A stretch of 7,863 bases of DNA from JAWLFI01 sp041685645 (GTDB lineage Bacteria > Bacteroidota > Bacteroidia > Chitinophagales > Saprospiraceae): NCBI GenBank assembly GCA_041685645.1, contig JAWLFI010000122.1, forward strand, positions 1 to 7,863, given 5' to 3'. The translations under genes and the position numbers were made by a program. Shown here piece after piece: positions 7,052-7,863 of the stretch. Within the stretch, counting starts at the first letter, position 1. Each line of letters opens with the position of its first letter. The notes under the pieces are model-generated. The model did no database searches and was not told the origin of the DNA. It worked only from the letters and a program-made list of their open reading frames with translations.

Positions 7052-7792
7052 CTATGAAGCATCTCGTTTCAATCGGTCGCTTAAAGATACATTGGTATCT
7101 GTTTTACACCAGCTTTTCAATAGATTTTTATCAGCCAGCCATTTTGTGCCATCAAAAAAGGAGATCGTTTTAAAGTCTCTGACTTTATACAAAGAGTGCG
7201 CACCATAGCAGGTGCCGATATACAAATGCTCCGCAGCTTGCCCGGATGCAATTTGTGCTGAGCGGGTCATCGCCCACTTTCCAAGGGGGAGTTCGATGCT
7301 GAGGTCCAAAAAGGCAAACCAATAGTGCCATGCTTCCTCACTGCATGACAGAAATATCAGGGCCATCAATTGGCCGTCGCGGCGGAATTCTAAGTAGTGG
7401 GTGAGATGAGCGTGCTGCCGAATTCGGTCTAAGCGCTCCTGACTTAGTGGACTGCTAAAGCGCTCTTTTGCGTAGTCTAGGCAAAATGAGTCGAGCTCTG
7501 TGGTCCATGGGTAATCGATGGTTGAATACATCTTTTCCTCTATATTCTGACCTTCGAATTTTCTCAGCGTCCGCCGATTCTCTGAATTGAGTGAAAAAGG
7601 CTGAAGCTCAATTCGCAAGCTACGAGCTAGGTAGTAAATGTCTTTTTTTGGGATTTGTCCGCCCGTGTAGGGCAGAAATCCCTTGCGCAGCAAATGCGCC
7701 GGTCGCTCACCTTCCCCGGCTTTGGCATATATAGTGTACCCAAAAGAGTACTCTGCATAATTTTGTGCCATCTCTGACCGAAAAACGCGCAT
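7052..7792 (-). CDS. Arginyl-tRNA--protein transferase-like protein (ATE/Bpt, GNAT fold)
   Basis: Resembles the ATE1/Bpt family, which moves an amino acid from aminoacyl-tRNA to a protein N-terminus to create an N-degron. The C-terminal half follows the family pattern: a beta-strand region FAFLDLSIELPLGKWAM at 159-175, where LG matches the conserved S-L-G, a helix, HLYIGTCY at 189-196, then LYKVRDFKTI and DGTKWL at 201-219, equivalent to the Y-K-x-R-F-x-P and D-G-x-W of Bpt. The N-terminal part keeps the R-K-G-F (36-39), R-S-L-R-I (57-61) and ENRRTLRK (71-78) segments, but contains no cysteine before C104, whereas true ATE/Bpt proteins carry a cysteine cluster there. The 246 residues are close to the length of bacterial Bpt. 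An in-frame stop at 7817-7819 supports the start at 7792. First gene of an operon with the NhaC antiporter. Whether it transfers an amino acid, and which one, is unknown. Confidence 0.7.
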   Translation of the reverse strand: MRVFRSEMAQNYAEYSFGYTIYAKAGEGERPAHLLRKGFLPYTGGQIPKKDIYYLARSLRIELQPFSLNSENRRTLRKFEGQNIEEKMYSTIDYPWTTELDSFCLDYAKERFSSPLSQERLDRIRQHAHLTHYLEFRRDGQLMALIFLSCSEEAWHYWFAFLDLSIELPLGKWAMTRSAQIASGQAAEHLYIGTCYGAHSLYKVRDFKTISFFDGTKWLADKNLLKSWCKTDTNVSLSDRLKRDAS

Positions 7793-7793
7793 C

Positions 7794-7814
7794 CTATTTT
7801 TTTTCTCAAAATAG
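7794..7814 (-). promoter_or_regulatory. AU-rich hairpin directly before the ATE-like start codon
   Basis: CTATTTT (7794-7800) and AAAATAG (7808-7814) form a perfect 7-pair stem with a 7-base loop. On the transcript it ends one base before the ATG at 7792, so it would sit over the ribosome docking site. TATTTTG (7813-7807 on the minus strand) inside it also resembles a -7 box. The stem is nearly all A-T pairs and weak, so chance is possible. No clear promoter is seen in 7793-7863. Confidence 0.3.
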
Positions 7815-7863
7815 AATTAAATCTGAGATTTGGGAAATATGTATCCGGTTTTTGCACAAATGG

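Noticed and set aside
7627..7857. Minus-strand open frame of 76 codons overlapping the start of the ATE-like gene
   Set aside because: It overlaps the better-supported ATE-like frame for most of its length, and its translation matches nothing I recognise.
1..7863. Defence system, prophage, integrated element or CRISPR array
   Set aside because: No nuclease, helicase, toxin-antitoxin pair, integrase, transposase, spaced direct repeats or attachment-site duplication is visible.

Overview
The window looks like a chromosomal stretch of a member of the Bacteroidota, plausibly the Saprospirales/Lewinella side of the phylum. The strongest evidence is the secreted amidase at 3065-4621, which ends in a type A sorting domain of the type IX secretion system (T9SS), a system confined to this phylum. 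Shine-Dalgarno sequences are absent at useful spacing before the starts, and a few upstream sites resemble the Bacteroidota promoter pattern (TTTG ... TAnnTTTG). The genus-level guess is an inference.

Layout. Plus strand: the 3' end of an unrecognised gene (1-537); a 372-base intergenic region that is AT-rich except for a sharply bounded block of about 70% G+C at 661-808, able to fold into several hairpins; acs, acetyl-CoA synthetase (910-2832); a 232-base spacer; and a T9SS-exported zinc N-acetylmuramoyl-L-alanine amidase of the Amidase_2/PGRP fold (3065-4621). Minus strand: a membrane-anchored protein of unknown function (4631-5374), tail to tail with the amidase; a 180-base spacer with a small GC-rich inverted-repeat cluster; then a two-gene operon read leftward, made of an arginyltransferase-like (ATE/Bpt, GNAT fold) protein (7052-7792) followed after only 3 bases by an NhaC-family Na+/H+ antiporter (5555-7048).

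How the genes relate. acs activates acetate for central metabolism, and the amidase acts outside the cell on peptidoglycan. The ATE-like/NhaC pair is almost certainly cotranscribed. No single pathway joins all the genes; the window reads as ordinary housekeeping and envelope genes.

The least explained elements are the GC-rich structured block at 661-808, which is probably one copy of a dispersed intergenic repeat, and the ATE-like protein, which has no cysteines in the part where authentic ATE/Bpt enzymes carry their cysteine cluster. I found no tRNA, rRNA, CRISPR array, transposase, phage gene or recognisable defence system.
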